A stretch of DNA of 45,914 bases from Bacteroidota bacterium (GTDB taxonomy: Bacteria; Bacteroidota; Ignavibacteria; Kapaibacteriales; UBA961). The notes beneath the pieces were generated by a model, which saw only the letters and a program-made list of their open reading frames with translations, ran no database searches and had not been told where the DNA came from. Position 1 is the first letter of the stretch; each line of letters starts with the position of its first letter. Made by a program: the position numbers and the translations under genes. Below, in pieces: positions 17,701 through 25,409 of the stretch. The stretch is from positions 1 through 45,914 of the forward strand of contig JADZAA010000012.1 of the NCBI GenBank assembly GCA_020852855.1. Reading direction: 5' to 3'.

Positions 17701-18963
17701 TATTTCGCCGCCGTTTGGCGTAATAACCGACACATCAGACGCACCGCTTGCCACTTTGAGCGGAGGCGACGAACAAGGTGAGCCTAATATGACGATTTGC
17801 GCATTGCGAATATCGCGTGGTGCAGTTTGGGTAAATGTAACGGTTAGAGTTCGGGACTGATTTTGCGCCAACGGGAATGGCGGCGGCGTACCGCCCCAAT
17901 CGCTTATTGTAAAATTAGCACTTGGCGTAATTTGAGATCCGGTTACCATAATCGGAGCATTGGAAGCCGTGATTCTATATGTCTGCGTCGAGGTAGAGCC
18001 GGGCGGCCCGTCGGGAAACGGCGGCAGAGATTGCGATGATATGGCAATACCGGCCACCGAATTCGGCGGTGCAATATAGCTGAAGTTCTGGCGGAAATTA
18101 GTCGGACGATGTATTATTTGCACCGCTCTGTTGCGCAATGCCTCGGAGCATACATAAGGTGAAACCCAAGACAGCCAGCAATATGTTACTTCATCGGGGA
18201 CTTGCTCGGCTAATTGGCGATAGAACTGATTTATCAAATCTTGCGTATTGGCACGAAACGTTTCCCCGCCGCTGTCGTGTGCTATAACGGCTAATTCATT
18301 GCTTACTTCACTTGTAATAAAAAGTGCATGCAATATTATTTTCTCGGCAACCAATTGGTTTATGATGGTTTGTTGCGACGGTTTGCTGTTAGGTAGCCCG
18401 TCGGTCAGGAAAACTATCATGCGCTTTATCCACGGCGGCGTGGTTTTCAGCAAAGCAACAGCACCCTTATTGGGGTCAAGAAGCGGCGGGTCATATCGCG
18501 TTGCTCCGCCGGACACGGTTATTTTATCAATAGCAGCAAGCACCGGCACCGGCGATGATTGAAAATTACATTCAATATAAGCATCGCCGTCGAAAGACAC
18601 TACGGCTACTTGTGTGTTTTTATTGAAATCAAGCGATTGAACAAAAGTCTTGGCACCTTGCTTTACCCAGTCGAGTCGTTGCATTCCGTTGCCCATGGGA
18701 GTCGCCATTGATTCACTTTTATCAATTACAAGCACAACGCTGACCGATGGATCGCGAACAACGGTAGAGCATTGAACTGTCAAAGTTGCGTTCATACTTT
18801 GCCCGTTTTCAATTACGTTGAAATCGGACGTTTTGGCATTATTAAAAATAGGACCGCCGCCGTATGCTTTAATGGTCGGATAGCCGGAAGCATCTATACC
18901 GGAAATTTGTGCCGTCGCGATAAATGGCGACAGCAATAAAAGCATGCTTATTATACGAAGCAT
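14719..18963 (-). CDS. Giant VWA / beta-propeller / choice-of-anchor D protein with T9SS C-terminal domain (paralog 1)
   Basis: I choose the ATG at 18963 (or 18969) because a clean signal peptide starts there (MLRIISMLLLLSPFIATAQ). The longer frame from 19047 begins inside a strong hairpin. The mature protein (about 1400 aa) has a VWA domain with intact MIDAS (DKSES, GGATRYD, FLTDG), then an Ig-like module (TPNGGEIYSSCDSVTVEWSG), a repeat region like an SBBP beta-propeller, several ASPM-SPD-2-Hydin / choice-of-anchor D beta domains (the FxPxxxG pattern), a cohesin-like module, and a type A T9SS sorting domain (VYPQPSNDEITIPIG, then LPSGIYTI). It is predicted to be exported and anchored at or released from the cell surface. 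Ligand unknown. It is a tandem paralog of the next gene upstream. Confidence 0.85.
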   Translation of the reverse strand: MLRIISMLLLLSPFIATAQISGIDASGYPTIKAYGGGPIFNNAKTSDFNVIENGQSMNATLTVQCSTVVRDPSVSVVLVIDKSESMATPMGNGMQRLDWVKQGAKTFVQSLDFNKNTQVAVVSFDGDAYIECNFQSSPVPVLAAIDKITVSGGATRYDPPLLDPNKGAVALLKTTPPWIKRMIVFLTDGLPNSKPSQQTIINQLVAEKIILHALFITSEVSNELAVIAHDSGGETFRANTQDLINQFYRQLAEQVPDEVTYCWLSWVSPYVCSEALRNRAVQIIHRPTNFRQNFSYIAPPNSVAGIAISSQSLPPFPDGPPGSTSTQTYRITASNAPIMVTGSQITPSANFTISDWGGTPPPFPLAQNQSRTLTVTFTQTAPRDIRNAQIVILGSPCSSPPLKVASGASDVSVITPNGGEIYSSCDSVTVEWSGVDPSNQVVLHYNDNNSLLWKVLATNVAQMKYIWRKPPVISNGKVRVAALTPRTDYSQPAAVSGSGRDTVMSASVHSSGSLLYFAGSFDKNVAVGFPPNGKTGAVVISSPRNEEAFLAQSAFGKVRWAVSGATFLQPFAPFTLSRGIAVSINEQTGEALASGEIFRQTNGKHSVWVGQFGTNGSTRWIKEITSFADIHARRVGIDSSTGNIFVEGNYSGDFTLTLANGKNVYLTSATPKTYLLLLDNNGRAVHLQDNSYIKPSKPVRDSIGNLYEFGAFRTTLRNADTTLTTKGSADGYVRKYGRVLSPSDESNGVFSIVRPMISFKQNKYDAGASNIGISKDVTFDAMICNTQKVPATLRSVILRGNDSTDFTVIFPPMPFEIQPDSCMSVVLRMTPPRIGEISTQLFAEGECVSANTAVVGFGTQQEAQITNMHWGKKRMLTDNQGQIYLQNKGTTPLTVVSLALRNSPENNFIPIFRQTPYTLSAGAVDTIQTRFNPQDTLQYMNYVTASIAEMQQPVIGLLSGEGVLPQIQAKGYNFGSVEVGRTAAQTGKIYLHNPSLTSATAVKKVEIISNSGDFAIAVNTLQRFDIPESFMDSSVVSVRFSPIQRGRRVAVIKIYSDAAPGPDADPIVEDTVHVVGYGLQIGSLDAVALDFGDTPFCDKPIQNITINNPDASIDVKISRTEIIGADSAYFALLPADSIVPAGKTLVLPVQFLPDAERLYSAALHFYDEFNQEYTVLISGEGKSVIIHYDVEPKKIVYKPGDNVSLKITATTNASNAPEIAPINIKVTADRKMAASGKINSSSPAWNWSVFSDGDTSTYSGVPAGGAATMPSGEILTLGYSAFLGEKATAAITLQVTTDAPCIIPETNGSMLEIEQICFGAARFVHGGKQYFLGKVYPQPSNDEITIPIGVGLSGRVSVKIYDALGRTAIEAIDATISEGVYNFTVPTTALPSGIYTILYSAGQFTASSQLIISR

Positions 18964-19010
18964 TCTCATTCGTAAAGCCGTGAAAACTAATGAAAAAAGA
19001 ATATATGCGT

Positions 19011-19058
19011 AAATAAAACGCAAGGCATCAGCGCAGTAATTGTGCATCCGCCTTGCGT
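19011..19058 (-). terminator. Long-stem hairpin between the two giant paralogs
   Basis: On the minus strand the perfect 9-bp stem ACGCAAGGC/GCCTTGCGT (19058-19050 and 19026-19018) encloses a 23-nt loop and is followed by TTTTATTT. It lies 29 nt past the stop of the 1564-codon gene and upstream of the likely start of the 1442-codon gene. It should end or attenuate transcription between the two. Confidence 0.65.
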
Positions 19059-19087
19059 AATATAGTGATTTTTCCGCAGATTATCGT

Positions 19088-22000
19088 TTAGCGTGCTATA
19101 ACTAACCGCCGTTTTTCTCTATATGCGCCGCTCGACAAAGTATAAAAATATATTCCCGCAGGCAGATCGGATACGTTAAGCGTCATTTCATAGTCGCCGC
19201 TATCATGGTATTTGCTAACCAAAGTTTCAATTTTTTCTCCGATGGAATTGTAAATATCAATTTCGGCTTGCGCTCCTAAACCAACACCATAGCGAATAGT
19301 TACAATATCACGCGCCGGTGTGGGCTGCGCTAACGAAAGTGAATAGGCAGTTTTTCCGGCTGTCAGCAACCGCCCGTCCCGGAAGCATATATTACCCAAT
19401 TTAATCTCGTCGGAGCCTACCGAGGTAATATTCAGGCAGGCGGTCCTGTCCGGTTCAAGAGTTACAGACATTGGAACGGAGGCAGTATCCACAGAACCGA
19501 GATAGTAATCCAGGTCCAGTCGGAACAAAGGTGTATTTATCCCTTTTTGTAATGGCAGACTATTGGGAGTGCCGGTAACGGTAATGGTTTTGCGGTCGGC
19601 AGATATCGCGGCACCCCAATTCCATCCGTTAAGCGGAGTTATACTGCTCAATGCCATTAATTCGGGATTTACGTTAAATTTACAAGTAACTTTGTCAACG
19701 GCCATTGTTCCGAGTTCCTCGCTTAAAGACGACATTACGGTGAGCGGAATGATCTTTCCGGGTTCGGCATCGGTCAATTTTGCTGGATTTGTCGCCAAAT
19801 GCAGATTTGCGTTGATAGCTTTGCCCGCAAGGTTTACATTGCGCGGGCCGATTTTTGCCACGGCGTTGAATGTTCCGGTAGCCGTAGGCAACATAGATAT
19901 TGTAAACGCTGTTGATGAAGCGCGAGGTATGGTTACGGAACCGTTTGGCGAAATAGAGAACTCGTTCGGGTTTGCACCTATCATTGATACGTCTATTGTA
20001 AGCGGAGCCGTGCTGGTGTTCTCATAATTGATAATTACCGACGGCGTTTCGCAAGTATAAATCGTACCGAAATTGATTGTTGTGTCGGGGGCAAAAGCGT
20101 CGCCGCAAACTTCTATTGTATCGCGTCCGGGAACGGCGTTAGAAACGACCTCTATAAGCGAAACTCGCCTTCCGGCATTGTTAGGCTGGAAGCCCAGCTG
20201 AATATTTTGCGTTTCTCCTACGGCAATCGAGCTTTTTTGCGGCGTGGGAGTGAAAAAATCGGACGGACTTGTCAAGATATTTATTGCCGAAATATCTAGC
20301 GTCATTCTGCCGGTATTAGTAATTGCTACGGCATCGTTTTTTGTGGCTATATCGCCGATTCTCGTAAGCGTGAAGCAGTCTTCTTTTAATACGATATGCG
20401 GTAAACATCCGTCGCCTTTCAATACGCTGGATTTTGTAAGCGTAGTAGAGCCTGTAGCCGTTACCGTCAAAGAATCATAATGAGTTCCTTCGGATTTTGG
20501 AGTGAAGGCGACTTGGATATTCTTTGTTTGCCCGGCAGGAACAGTAAATGGCACGGCCGGGCCTATTATTGCAAAGTTTGCGCCTGTTTGTAAACCAATG
20601 GTTGTAACTTGGGCATCCATTGCACCGGTATTATTGATAGCGACATTTTTGATTTCTTGGGAGTCGACACGAACACAATTCCAGACACCTTGCTCAAGTT
20701 CAAAATTGAGCGACTCGAAGCCTTCGCCGTCAATTTGCGTTTGGCGCACTTCGCATATTGAAATAAGTCCGTAATTTAAAAACGCGGTTCGGTCGCCGGC
20801 CGCATCCGGCCTGAACGCCAACTTGACCTTTAGCGGCTGATTAGGATTCAACGTAAAGGCGGGAGATGCAGAGCCGTTAACTTGTTTTATGGTTATATCC
20901 GAAGAGTTCAAGCCGCTTACGCTGACCGTACCGGTAAGAATAAACCGACTTCTGTTTATCAATACGCTGTCGAAGTCCAATTCCGTAGGCGTTGATGTTT
21001 TTACCAATGTTTTCGGGAAATGAATTTGCCGATTCATTTCATAATTGCACGGCTCTACGGCCTCGCTGCATACGGTTATCGTTATATCGGGACTACATTT
21101 TGCTTTGAACGTTACTTTCGAACATTTGCGACCTTCCGAAGTCGGCGAGAAGCGTATCCCCACATTGATATAATCGGAATTTGGCGCAGCCTTCAGTTTC
21201 AGACCCACAAGTGACGTAGAGAGCGAAAACTGCGCATTGTCTTCAAAAACCACATCGGTAATTTCCGTAGGAATATCGCCGCGATTGTAAATTTGGAACG
21301 GTATTGTTAAATCGTTTGTGCCGCCTACGGAAGTTTGGGGTAATTGATACTCGCCGCCGATTTGCTGGTCTGACCATAATTGCGCTTTTGCAATTGTAAA
21401 TGGTGCCGGAGTTACGTCGAAACTTGCCGGAAGTCCGCAAAATTTAGTCAGGAAAACATCGGATCTGCCGCGGCTTACAAGCGTGTTGCCGCCTTTGGTC
21501 AAAGTTGCGGAAAACGAACCTGTTTCATACAGACAGCCCTCTTGGTCAACCGCTGTTTTCGACGTATAAGGCTTGTTGATATAAGGCGTACCTATTTCTA
21601 CGCTGATAAAACTTCCGCTTTCGGTGAATTTAGCGGAAAAATTAGTCCAAACGTTCGGGTCACCGCTAATCAGCATATTGCCGCCGGGGCGGTTAAGTTT
21701 TCCTCGAAATTTTCCTTCCGTATATATAATTTTTTCAACCGGATCGTATGCAATACGAGTTCCGTAAGCCTCGCCCTCCGCATTTGGTCGGGGTCCTAAA
21801 TTTTGAATGGAACTGATAAGCCCGTTTGAGGAAATTTTTGCCAAAAAGAAATTGCGCAAATTCTTTCGGTACGGATTCATCTGGTTGCCGCCGAAAATAG
21901 CATCACCGACGAAATATCCCGTAATATAAGACTCACCGTTTTCGCCCGCCGCAATGCCGTAAGGTACTTCTTCGTTGCCCGGTCCGCCGAAATTCATTGT

Positions 22001-23782
22001 CCATATTATATTACCCGAGCCGTCGTATCGAGCAACAAAGCCGTCTATGGAGTTTCCGGCTGTCATAAAACTTTTGCCGTTGCCGAAGTCAACATTTCCC
22101 TGCGCCGTACCGCAAATGAAAGCGTCTAATCCGTTCTGACTTACCGCTACGCAATGCGAAGAATCCGCTTCCGTTCCGCCGGCTCCTTTAGCCCAAACAT
22201 AAGTTTTTGTAGAGGGAATTGATGCGCGTATTCTGTAAGCAGAGCCTTGCGGAAGTTTTTGTATCTCGCCGCTCGGCCAAACGTATTTATTTCCAGTTGC
22301 GTCCGATTTAATTAAATTCCACGTAGTACCGTTGTCGGTGCTGTATTGCAATATAACCTGCTGCGCCGACGTTACGCCTTCCCAAGTAATTACCATGTCG
22401 TCGCAAGTAGAATATATATTGCCCTCCACAGGTGAGGTCAGCGTAACCGTTGTAATGCCGCCTTTAAGGGAAATCGTAGGCGGATTGCAAGGAGTTACTC
22501 CATTGAACACAACGGTTCCCTGCCTATAGGCCTGTACGCTTGCCTGCGTAAAATCTATATTCCAGACTTTCGGAACTCCGGCTCTCAATGTGTCCGGAAT
22601 AATTAGATTTTTGAAAGCGAATGTTCCGCCCGAATAAGCAATTGCAGGCGCGGCACTAATAATAACGTCATGCGTAGATGTAATAGTAACCGGTTTTGAT
22701 ACCGTACCGTTTGCCGGCGGATTGCCGAAACTGACTACCGGCGGATTTATGGTAAATCGAACAACGCTTTCTTCGGGCGCCAAATACGTTTGTGTTTCCG
22801 TATATTTTTTCTGCGAAGCGTCCATAGGCGGCGGCGTGAACGTAACCTCCACCTTTCGCTCTCGGCTTGCATCGGTGCAGCCGGGCGGTGCCGGCCATTC
22901 AATATAGCAAGCATCGCGGCTTTGCAGTCTGTTTGCTATTTGCTTGTAAATGGCTATAAGTTGCCCTTCAATGTCGCCTGCGGAAACAGAATAAGCACCG
23001 CCGCCGCTTGCATTGGCAAACTCAGCCAAAATCGGATTCATTGCTGTTTGCACCGTAATGGCGAAGAACATTGAATTTGTACCTTTAAGCCCTTTTAATA
23101 TACTGTCCTTGCGAATAGTGTCCAATTTATTGTTTTCACCATCTGTTAGGAATATAACAACTCGTCTGACCGGTAAAGGCGGACGACGTGAAAGCATTGG
23201 AATTGCACCTTTAAGGCTATCGAGTAAAGGAAAGTTATAGCGTGTGTCGCCACCAAGAGAAATACTGTCAATAGCCTTGATAAGTAAACCTTGATTATCT
23301 GTAAAGTCTTGTTCGAGATATGAAATAGCATCGAAAGACACTACTGAAATTGCAGTAGGCGGCACATATTTAACCGCTCTGACAAAAGCTTTTGCAGCTG
23401 TTTTTACGACCTCAAAACGTGTAACGTCCGGATTGCGTCGAACATATTCACCCATCGAGCCGCTTTTATCTATGACAAGCACTACCGAAAGAGCCGGTCC
23501 GTCGACTATTGTCGAACATCTGTGGGTAATCAATGCCTGATCGACGGGAATTCCATTGTCTTTAATCGTAAAATTCTTTTCGGTAATACCGGCTATTTGC
23601 TGCGGCTCGTTCATGCCCACTTGAGTTTGGGCTAAATAATAAGCCCGAACTTTCGGAAATTTATCGGTTTCCGGCCCGTAAAGCGTAAAAGTGGTAACTT
23701 GTGCTTTTATCACTGCCGTAAAGGCGATTAGCACAAGTAAAACAAAATTGATTGCAACGGAAAAAATGGTACTCTTCTTCAT
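19088..23782 (-). CDS. Giant VWA / beta-propeller / choice-of-anchor D protein with T9SS C-terminal domain (paralog 2)
   Basis: The 1564-residue protein has a signal peptide (hydrophobic 9-25, cut after IKA near 27). A VWA domain (about 97-290) has a full MIDAS: Asp105-x-Ser107-x-Ser109, Thr180, Asp214. An all-beta region follows, then an Ig-like module at about 445-525 (TSPVEGNIYSTCDDMVITWE), SBBP-like propeller repeats (about 530-790, each with GFVARYDGSGNIIWTMNF-type strands), several choice-of-anchor D domains (about 820-1310), a cohesin-like module, and a type A T9SS sorting domain (about 1480-1564, LAQPTPARDIVTI then LPAGIYFYTL). MIDAS-type VWA domains bind metal and usually a protein ligand. 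A surface adhesin or matrix component is plausible. The 211-nt leader has a 7-bp inverted repeat (GCCGTTT/AAACGGC, 23810-23833). Confidence 0.87.
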   Translation of the reverse strand: MKKSTIFSVAINFVLLVLIAFTAVIKAQVTTFTLYGPETDKFPKVRAYYLAQTQVGMNEPQQIAGITEKNFTIKDNGIPVDQALITHRCSTIVDGPALSVVLVIDKSGSMGEYVRRNPDVTRFEVVKTAAKAFVRAVKYVPPTAISVVSFDAISYLEQDFTDNQGLLIKAIDSISLGGDTRYNFPLLDSLKGAIPMLSRRPPLPVRRVVIFLTDGENNKLDTIRKDSILKGLKGTNSMFFAITVQTAMNPILAEFANASGGGAYSVSAGDIEGQLIAIYKQIANRLQSRDACYIEWPAPPGCTDASRERKVEVTFTPPPMDASQKKYTETQTYLAPEESVVRFTINPPVVSFGNPPANGTVSKPVTITSTHDVIISAAPAIAYSGGTFAFKNLIIPDTLRAGVPKVWNIDFTQASVQAYRQGTVVFNGVTPCNPPTISLKGGITTVTLTSPVEGNIYSTCDDMVITWEGVTSAQQVILQYSTDNGTTWNLIKSDATGNKYVWPSGEIQKLPQGSAYRIRASIPSTKTYVWAKGAGGTEADSSHCVAVSQNGLDAFICGTAQGNVDFGNGKSFMTAGNSIDGFVARYDGSGNIIWTMNFGGPGNEEVPYGIAAGENGESYITGYFVGDAIFGGNQMNPYRKNLRNFFLAKISSNGLISSIQNLGPRPNAEGEAYGTRIAYDPVEKIIYTEGKFRGKLNRPGGNMLISGDPNVWTNFSAKFTESGSFISVEIGTPYINKPYTSKTAVDQEGCLYETGSFSATLTKGGNTLVSRGRSDVFLTKFCGLPASFDVTPAPFTIAKAQLWSDQQIGGEYQLPQTSVGGTNDLTIPFQIYNRGDIPTEITDVVFEDNAQFSLSTSLVGLKLKAAPNSDYINVGIRFSPTSEGRKCSKVTFKAKCSPDITITVCSEAVEPCNYEMNRQIHFPKTLVKTSTPTELDFDSVLINRSRFILTGTVSVSGLNSSDITIKQVNGSASPAFTLNPNQPLKVKLAFRPDAAGDRTAFLNYGLISICEVRQTQIDGEGFESLNFELEQGVWNCVRVDSQEIKNVAINNTGAMDAQVTTIGLQTGANFAIIGPAVPFTVPAGQTKNIQVAFTPKSEGTHYDSLTVTATGSTTLTKSSVLKGDGCLPHIVLKEDCFTLTRIGDIATKNDAVAITNTGRMTLDISAINILTSPSDFFTPTPQKSSIAVGETQNIQLGFQPNNAGRRVSLIEVVSNAVPGRDTIEVCGDAFAPDTTINFGTIYTCETPSVIINYENTSTAPLTIDVSMIGANPNEFSISPNGSVTIPRASSTAFTISMLPTATGTFNAVAKIGPRNVNLAGKAINANLHLATNPAKLTDAEPGKIIPLTVMSSLSEELGTMAVDKVTCKFNVNPELMALSSITPLNGWNWGAAISADRKTITVTGTPNSLPLQKGINTPLFRLDLDYYLGSVDTASVPMSVTLEPDRTACLNITSVGSDEIKLGNICFRDGRLLTAGKTAYSLSLAQPTPARDIVTIRYGVGLGAQAEIDIYNSIGEKIETLVSKYHDSGDYEMTLNVSDLPAGIYFYTLSSGAYREKRRLVIAR

Positions 23783-23809
23783 ATTCGGACTGCTGTAAAT
23801 TATTGAAAT

Positions 23810-23833
23810 GCCGTTTCTCTGAAATAAAACGGC
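23810..23833. repeat. Inverted repeat in the leader of the 1564-codon gene
   Basis: Arms GCCGTTT and AAACGGC are separated by 10 nt, 28 nt upstream of the ATG. It could fold in the mRNA leader or serve as an operator half-site pair. With 7-bp arms it is only suggestive. Confidence 0.35.
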
Positions 23834-23993
23834 AGGCTACTCACGAATAACTCAAAAGCAACGGAAATGTTACTTAAATGGTTTTTAAATCTAAGATATT
23901 ATTGCAAATGAAAATATGCGATTTGTCACATCCGTGCGGTTTAGTAAACGGATAAGTTGCAAAGGGGTTGAAAGTTGCAATTTATACGTGCCG

Positions 23994-25061
23994 TTACGTC
24001 CTGACAGACGCATCGAGAATAGTGAGAGTTTTCTTTTCGGCATCTAATTCGGCGCGTGCGCCGAGCGGCAGCGTCATTTTACTTTTTACGTGGCCGAACG
24101 GCAGACCGTAAGCCGCCGGTATTCCGAGAGAGGTTATGCGTTGATCCAAAACTTGACGAAGCGTAAAGGATAATTCAACGTCCGATTTTCCTGTTGCTTC
24201 GCAATTCTTGAATTGTCCGAGAGCTACGCCGGCACATTGATGCAGTTTTCCCGCAAGCCAAAGCTGCGTAAGCATACGGTCTATTTTATACGGTTCTTCG
24301 GATACCTCTTCGAGAAAGAGTATTGCTCCCGCCGTGTCTATTTCATAAGGAGTGCCGAGTGTACTTACAACCATAGACAAATTCCCGCCGGTAAGTCGCC
24401 CTGTGGCCGAGCCTTTGCAAAGTGTCAGCAAAGAGTCGTCGGAAACCGAAAGCGACATTTTAGGCACGGCTTCGGTTCCCGAAGCGAACACCGTTTTTAA
24501 GAAGCATTTTGTAGTAAAATCGTCGAATTGCGATGAGGCAACAGGGCCGTGAAAAGTTGTTACGCCGCTTATTTGCTCTACGGCTATCAGCAGAGCTGTA
24601 ATATCGCTGTATCCCATGATGATTTTCGGGTTGCGTCGTATAGCCCCGAAATCGAGCATAGGCAATATGCGCATAACTCCATAGCCTCCGCGTGCGCAAA
24701 GAATTGCATTAATGTCCGGCCGCTCTATAAATTCCATTAATTCCGCCGCACGTACATTGTCGGGCGCAGCCAGATATTTCTGAGATTTGGATATTGCACT
24801 TCCGGTTTCTACGTTAAGTCCGATTGATTTAAGAAAATCTATATTGGATTTAATATCAGACTGATTAACGCCGCTTGCCGGTGCAACAATACCTACGGTA
24901 TCGCCTTTTTTTAATGCAGGCGGCAGAATATTGCCGGGTGCGGACGACTTTTCGGGCGGAATATCGCTGATAATCAAACGACGATCCCTATGGGCAAGTG
25001 CCGTTGCCGCAGTGCCGAAAAATGCGGTTAATGAAGCCAAAAAATGTCGACGTGAAAACAT
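23994..25061 (-). CDS. LD-carboxypeptidase (peptidase S66) with Tat-type signal
   Basis: The 355-residue protein matches the S66 family. A KKGDTVGIVAPAS start (51-63) is followed by CARGGYGVMRIL (122-133), the nucleophile Ser152 in GYSDITALL, HGPV (171-174), GRLTGGNLSMVV (221-232), the acidic FLEEVSEEPYKIDRML (249-264, Glu251 or Glu252 catalytic) and His324 in PFGHVKSK. These enzymes cut the terminal D-Ala from L,D-linked muropeptides during cell-wall recycling. Unlike cytoplasmic LdcA it begins MFSRRHFLASLTAFFG, a twin-arginine signal with SRRHFLA, so it is probably folded first and exported to the periplasm. The gene diverges from the 1248-codon gene, with a perfect palindrome between them. 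Confidence 0.9.
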   Translation of the reverse strand: MFSRRHFLASLTAFFGTAATALAHRDRRLIISDIPPEKSSAPGNILPPALKKGDTVGIVAPASGVNQSDIKSNIDFLKSIGLNVETGSAISKSQKYLAAPDNVRAAELMEFIERPDINAILCARGGYGVMRILPMLDFGAIRRNPKIIMGYSDITALLIAVEQISGVTTFHGPVASSQFDDFTTKCFLKTVFASGTEAVPKMSLSVSDDSLLTLCKGSATGRLTGGNLSMVVSTLGTPYEIDTAGAILFLEEVSEEPYKIDRMLTQLWLAGKLHQCAGVALGQFKNCEATGKSDVELSFTLRQVLDQRITSLGIPAAYGLPFGHVKSKMTLPLGARAELDAEKKTLTILDASVRT

Positions 25062-25148
25062 TTATTTCTGTTTTCGAGAAGTTCTTGAAACCGAATTATA
25101 AGAGCAAACAACCAGCCTGCTACGCGATATATCTTAAAATATAATGAT

Positions 25149-25172
25149 ATTTCCTTGAAATTTCAAGGAAAT
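25149..25172. promoter_or_regulatory. Perfect 24-bp palindrome in a divergent intergenic region
   Basis: ATTTCCTTGAAA is followed at once by its exact reverse complement, with no spacer. It lies 88 nt from the LD-carboxypeptidase start and about 100-260 nt from the start of the plus-strand giant gene. Full twofold symmetry fits a site for a dimeric repressor or activator. With no loop and no T-run it is a poor terminator. Confidence 0.55.
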
Positions 25173-25409
25173 TCGCAAATAATACCAATTACGGACTATA
25201 TTTTAACCGAAAAAATTATGCCTGTTTTTATGAAATTTGCGGCTAATGTCGCTGTCTTGTATCATTTTGCGGCGTAAATGGTTTTTACTGTATCTGCAAC
25301 AGCAAAATTCAATTTTACTTACCGCTTTGTAACTATTTTATTTATATCCGCGTCTATGCCTCGTCGTTTAAAAAAATGTGCAAATTTCAAACGAAACTAT
25401 ATTGAAAAT

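Noticed and set aside
18964-19047. N-terminal extension of the 1442-codon frame
   Set aside because: It starts inside a terminator-like hairpin and puts a second hydrophobic stretch before the real signal peptide.
20244-20774. Long plus-strand frames opposite the giant minus-strand genes
   Set aside because: They lie wholly antisense to well-supported coding sequence, have no recognisable domains and are explained by codon composition.
14719-23782. CRISPR-like or tandem nucleotide repeats in the giant genes
   Set aside because: The repetition is at protein-domain level with diverged codons; no regularly spaced identical DNA repeats are present anywhere in the window.
25278-25409. Upstream part of the 1248-codon frame, with a TTTG-N20-TATCATTTTG promoter-like match before it
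   Set aside because: The residues are not signal-peptide-like and a normal signal begins at 25410 or 25452. The -7 box has two extra bases and is not convincing.
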